This document shows positions 62,006 through 64,000 of a DNA stretch of 64,000 nt, piece after piece; within the stretch, counting starts at the first letter, position 1, and every line of letters starts with the position of its first letter. Under the pieces are notes generated by a model, which was not told where the DNA came from, ran no database searches, and worked only from the letters and a program-made list of their open reading frames with translations. Source of the DNA: Streptomyces flavidovirens DSM 40150 (GTDB taxonomy: Bacteria > Actinomycetota > Actinomycetes > Streptomycetales > Streptomycetaceae); contig NZ_AUBE01000011.1 of assembly GCF_000429085.1 (NCBI RefSeq), positions 1 to 64,000 on the forward strand, read 5' to 3'. The position numbers and the translations under genes are program-made.

Positions 62006-62098
62006 GCCGACCACGCGGCACTGCTCGGCGATGTGCAGGGAGTACGTCCAACTCGGCCTGCTAGAGGGACAGTTGTAGGCCACCTATAGAGTTCGGCC

Positions 62099-62458
62099 AT
62101 GACCACAGACAACCAGCCGGTGGACGCACCGGGCTCGTCCGTCACGTTCATCAACATCTTCGAAGTAGCTGCCGAGCAGGTCGACGCGTTCGCCGCCCAG
62201 TGGGAGCAGCGCGCCGCAATCATGAGCACCAAGCCGGGTTTCATCGACTCCCGGCTGCACCGGGCCCGTTCGTCGGAGAGCCGGTTCCAGCTCGTCAACG
62301 TGGCTCACTGGGAAAGCCAGGAGGCGTGGGAAGCCGCCACCGCGGACACGGAGTTCCAGGCCCGAACCCGAGCCGCGCGGGAGAACAAGCAGACACCGAT
62401 CACGGCAAACCCAGCCTTGTACGACGTCGCTGTCGACTTCTCCGTGCCCCGCGGCTGA
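62099..62458 (+). CDS. Antibiotic biosynthesis monooxygenase-like protein
   Basis: A 119-residue ferredoxin-fold protein. 'SVTFINIFEVAAEQVDAFAAQWEQRAAIMSTKPGFIDSRLHRARSS' and 'FQLVNVAHWESQEAWEAAT' fit the ABM (heme-degrading/quinol monooxygenase-like) family. A TATAGA sequence lies 9 bp before the ATG, so the transcript may be leaderless. It is convergent with the TetR gene that follows. Confidence 0.85.
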   Translation: MTTDNQPVDAPGSSVTFINIFEVAAEQVDAFAAQWEQRAAIMSTKPGFIDSRLHRARSSESRFQLVNVAHWESQEAWEAATADTEFQARTRAARENKQTPITANPALYDVAVDFSVPRG

Positions 62459-62465
62459 CCATGGC

Positions 62466-63155
62466 CTAACCGGTGCGCAGTGTCGCCGTGAGCGTGAGGC
62501 TGCCGGGGAGCGCCGCGCAGGCGTCGCGCACGTGGGCGGCCAGTTCGCCTCGTACGGGCATGCCCGGCTCGGGCACCCACGCGTCCAACGCGCAGTGGAA
62601 GGCCGCGACCAGCATGTCCACGGCCAGCCGTGGCCGCAGGTCGACCGGTGCGGCAGCGGCAGCGGCACCACCGCCACCGCCACCGCCGCCCGCGAAGTCC
62701 AGCCGCCGATGCAGCAGCTCCAGCGCCGCCCGGCTCGTGCGGTGGCAGAAGTGCAGGCCGTGCGCGTCCATCGACGGCGTACTCGCCGCCAGTTGGCGGC
62801 TGATCAGCACCCGCCTCGTCCAGCGGCCGTCCGCAGCCATCCTCTCCACCGCCGCGAACAACGCGTCCCGCAGCATCTCCAGCACCGGGCGGTCGCCCGG
62901 CTCCCGCGTCTCCAGCTCGTCGAGGAAGGCCAGCCACAGGTCCTGCGTGGGCGCCATGGCCACGTCTTCCTTGCTGCTGAAGTACCGGAAGAACGTGCGC
63001 TTGGAGACCTCCACCGAGTCGCAGAGCTCGTCGAGAGTCACCCCACCGAAGCCCCGCTCGCCGAACAGCTCCAGAGCGCTGTCGATCAATGCCTGCCGCG
63101 TACGCAGCTTCTTGCGCTCTCGCAGCGGCAACTCGTTCGTCATGGGCGCCGTCAT
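62466..63155 (-). CDS. TetR-family transcriptional regulator
   Basis: A 229-residue regulator. 'RQALIDSALELFGERGFGGVTLDELCDSVEVSKRTFFRYFSSKEDV' is the TetR helix-turn-helix. A Gly8-Ala tract, encoded by GGT/GCC-type triplet repeats near 62650-62690, interrupts the ligand domain and may vary in length. The ATG at 63155 is likely; a second in-frame ATG lies four codons downstream (63143). It is divergent from a quinone-oxidoreductase gene and probably controls it. Confidence 0.9.
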   Translation of the reverse strand: MTAPMTNELPLRERKKLRTRQALIDSALELFGERGFGGVTLDELCDSVEVSKRTFFRYFSSKEDVAMAPTQDLWLAFLDELETREPGDRPVLEMLRDALFAAVERMAADGRWTRRVLISRQLAASTPSMDAHGLHFCHRTSRAALELLHRRLDFAGGGGGGGGAAAAAAPVDLRPRLAVDMLVAAFHCALDAWVPEPGMPVRGELAAHVRDACAALPGSLTLTATLRTG

Positions 63156-63192
63156 GGAGGCAAGAGTACCCAAGGGCACCTGAGAGGTAAAA

Positions 63193-63222
63193 GCCACTTG
63201 CACACTTGTGCCACCCAGTGGC
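63193..63222. promoter_or_regulatory. Nested dyads between TetR and oxidoreductase genes
   Basis: GCACA-CT-TGTGC (63200-63211) lies within an outer GCCACT...AGTGGC pair (63193-63198 and 63217-63222). It is in the 105-bp divergent region, so it is a good candidate TetR operator. Confidence 0.55.
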
Positions 63223-63260
63223 ATAAAGAGGGCTCCTCGACCAACGAAAGGGTGCCCCCC

Positions 63261-64000
63261 ATGCGTGCTCTGCTCGTCGACCGTCCTTCCCGCTCCCTGT
63301 CCGCATCCGCCGGACTGCGGCTGGGAGAGGCCCCCGATCCCCAACCCGCCCCGCACCAGGCCCTGATACGGGTGACAGCGGCCTCCCTCAACTACGGCGA
63401 GGTCCGGTTCAGCCTGGCGGACACCCCCGACGGCACCGTCCTCGGGTGGGATGCGGCCGGCGTGGTGGAGCAGGCCGCCGCCGACGGGTCCGGTCCGGCA
63501 GTCGGCACACCGGTCGTGACCCTCGGTCTCGACGGCGCGTGGGCCGAGCTGCGCGCCGTCGACACCGACTGGATCGGCACCGTCCCGGCCGGAGCCGATC
63601 TCGGGTCCGTCAGTACGGTTCCCGTCGCGGGAACCAGCGCCCCGCGAGCCCTGCACCGCCTCGGCCCGATCCTCGGCAGGCGGGTCCTCGTCACCGGAGC
63701 CACGGGCGGCACGGGCCGGTACGCCGTCCAACTCGCCCGGCGCGGCGGCGCGTACGTCATCGCATCCACCGGAGACCCCGAGCGCCACGGCGACAGCCTG
63801 CGCGCCCAGGGTGCGCACGAGGTGGTGACGGGGTCCGGACTCCCCCACCTCAAGGAGCCGGTGCACGGCGCCGTGGATCTCGTGGGAGGACAGCAACTCA
63901 TCGATGCCTACAGCATGCTGGCCGAGCGCGGCACACTGGTCGCCGTCGGACACGCCGCGCATGAGGGCGAGACGTTTCCGTACGGCGCCCTCTTCGGCGA
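63261..64000 (+). CDS. Medium-chain quinone oxidoreductase/zinc-less dehydrogenase (partial)
   Basis: The frame opens at an ATG at 63261 and is still open at the window end (about 246 codons seen). 'ALIRVTAASLNYGEVRFSLADTPDGTVLGWDAAGVVEQAA' is the GroES-like domain of the MDR superfamily; 'RRVLVTGATGGTGRYAVQLARRGGAYVIAS' is the NADPH-binding Rossmann core. Catalytic zinc cysteines are absent, which favours the quinone oxidoreductase group. GAAAGGG lies before the start. It is probably regulated by the divergent TetR gene. Confidence 0.88.
   Translation, partial: MRALLVDRPSRSLSASAGLRLGEAPDPQPAPHQALIRVTAASLNYGEVRFSLADTPDGTVLGWDAAGVVEQAAADGSGPAVGTPVVTLGLDGAWAELRAVDTDWIGTVPAGADLGSVSTVPVAGTSAPRALHRLGPILGRRVLVTGATGGTGRYAVQLARRGGAYVIASTGDPERHGDSLRAQGAHEVVTGSGLPHLKEPVHGAVDLVGGQQLIDAYSMLAERGTLVAVGHAAHEGETFPYGALFG

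Overview
The window is high-GC actinobacterial DNA and almost certainly comes from a Streptomyces or close relative. Evidence: strong G/C preference at third codon positions, frequent GTG starts, GTGA/ATGA start-stop overlaps, a WhiB-family regulator, a SpoIIE-type phosphatase with a rare TTA leucine codon, short-chain cis-prenyltransferase, and the core gene set ychF-ppgK-ispH-xseAB-glpX-fumarases.

Layout. (1) Positions 1-15637 are an accessory region stacked onto the 3' end of ychF. It starts with the tail of an IS1182-type transposase. Three copies of the ychF 3'-terminal sequence follow (about 411, 1269 and 15618), each still able to encode the last YchF residues. They delimit a mini-element of about 0.86 kb holding only a Phd/RelE toxin-antitoxin pair, and a 14.3 kb element. 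The larger element carries a complete type I restriction-modification operon (hsdM-hsdS-hsdR), a second M-like/S-like pair whose M protein has a damaged catalytic motif, a 713-residue M-like/S-like fusion with no visible SAM or catalytic motif, a small membrane protein, and a divergent TIGR04141/DUF6119-like gene. Paired 9-10 bp repeats at 11 bp period flank the attachment cores and look like integrase arm sites; no integrase gene is seen.

(2) 15611-24923 is conserved housekeeping: ychF, a small membrane protein, polyphosphate glucokinase, ispH, an APC permease, exonuclease VII (xseA/xseB), a nitroreductase, DUF4245 and class II fructose-bisphosphatase glpX. (3) 25001-28857 holds an EACC1-caspase pair (predicted conflict/suicide effector with a transmembrane segment and a phytase-like propeller), a WhiB protein and a DUF1707 protein. 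(4) 29016-35836 holds class I and class II fumarases, a SRPBCC/TetR operon under a striking double palindrome, a secreted SGNH-hydrolase/lectin and a DUF402 protein. (5) 35976-47227 holds a SpoIIE phosphatase, a class A PBP, an SPFH protein with a ribbon-helix-helix-like partner, a PadR regulator, the oxyR/ahpC-ahpD peroxide regulon, a Uma2 protein and an AI-2E-type membrane protein. (6) 47357-54973 holds a lytic transglycosylase with a structured leader, a PIN-PhoH ATPase, a Z-prenyl synthase, an aldo/keto reductase, HxlR, a bacterial eRF1-like protein and a prepilin peptidase. (7) 55069-64000 holds DUF192, a polymorphic toxin with prepilin-like N terminus, Hint domain and C-terminal nuclease-like domain plus a candidate immunity gene, a lipoprotein, an AbiEi/DUF559-like protein, a BBE flavoprotein divergent from a WYL regulator, a monooxygenase-fold protein, and a TetR regulator divergent from a partial quinone-oxidoreductase gene.

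The best candidates for a poorly described system are the ychF-integrated defence island with its two methylase-fold proteins that appear unable to methylate, and the EACC1-caspase module. All functional statements rest on motif reading and family knowledge; no searches were run.
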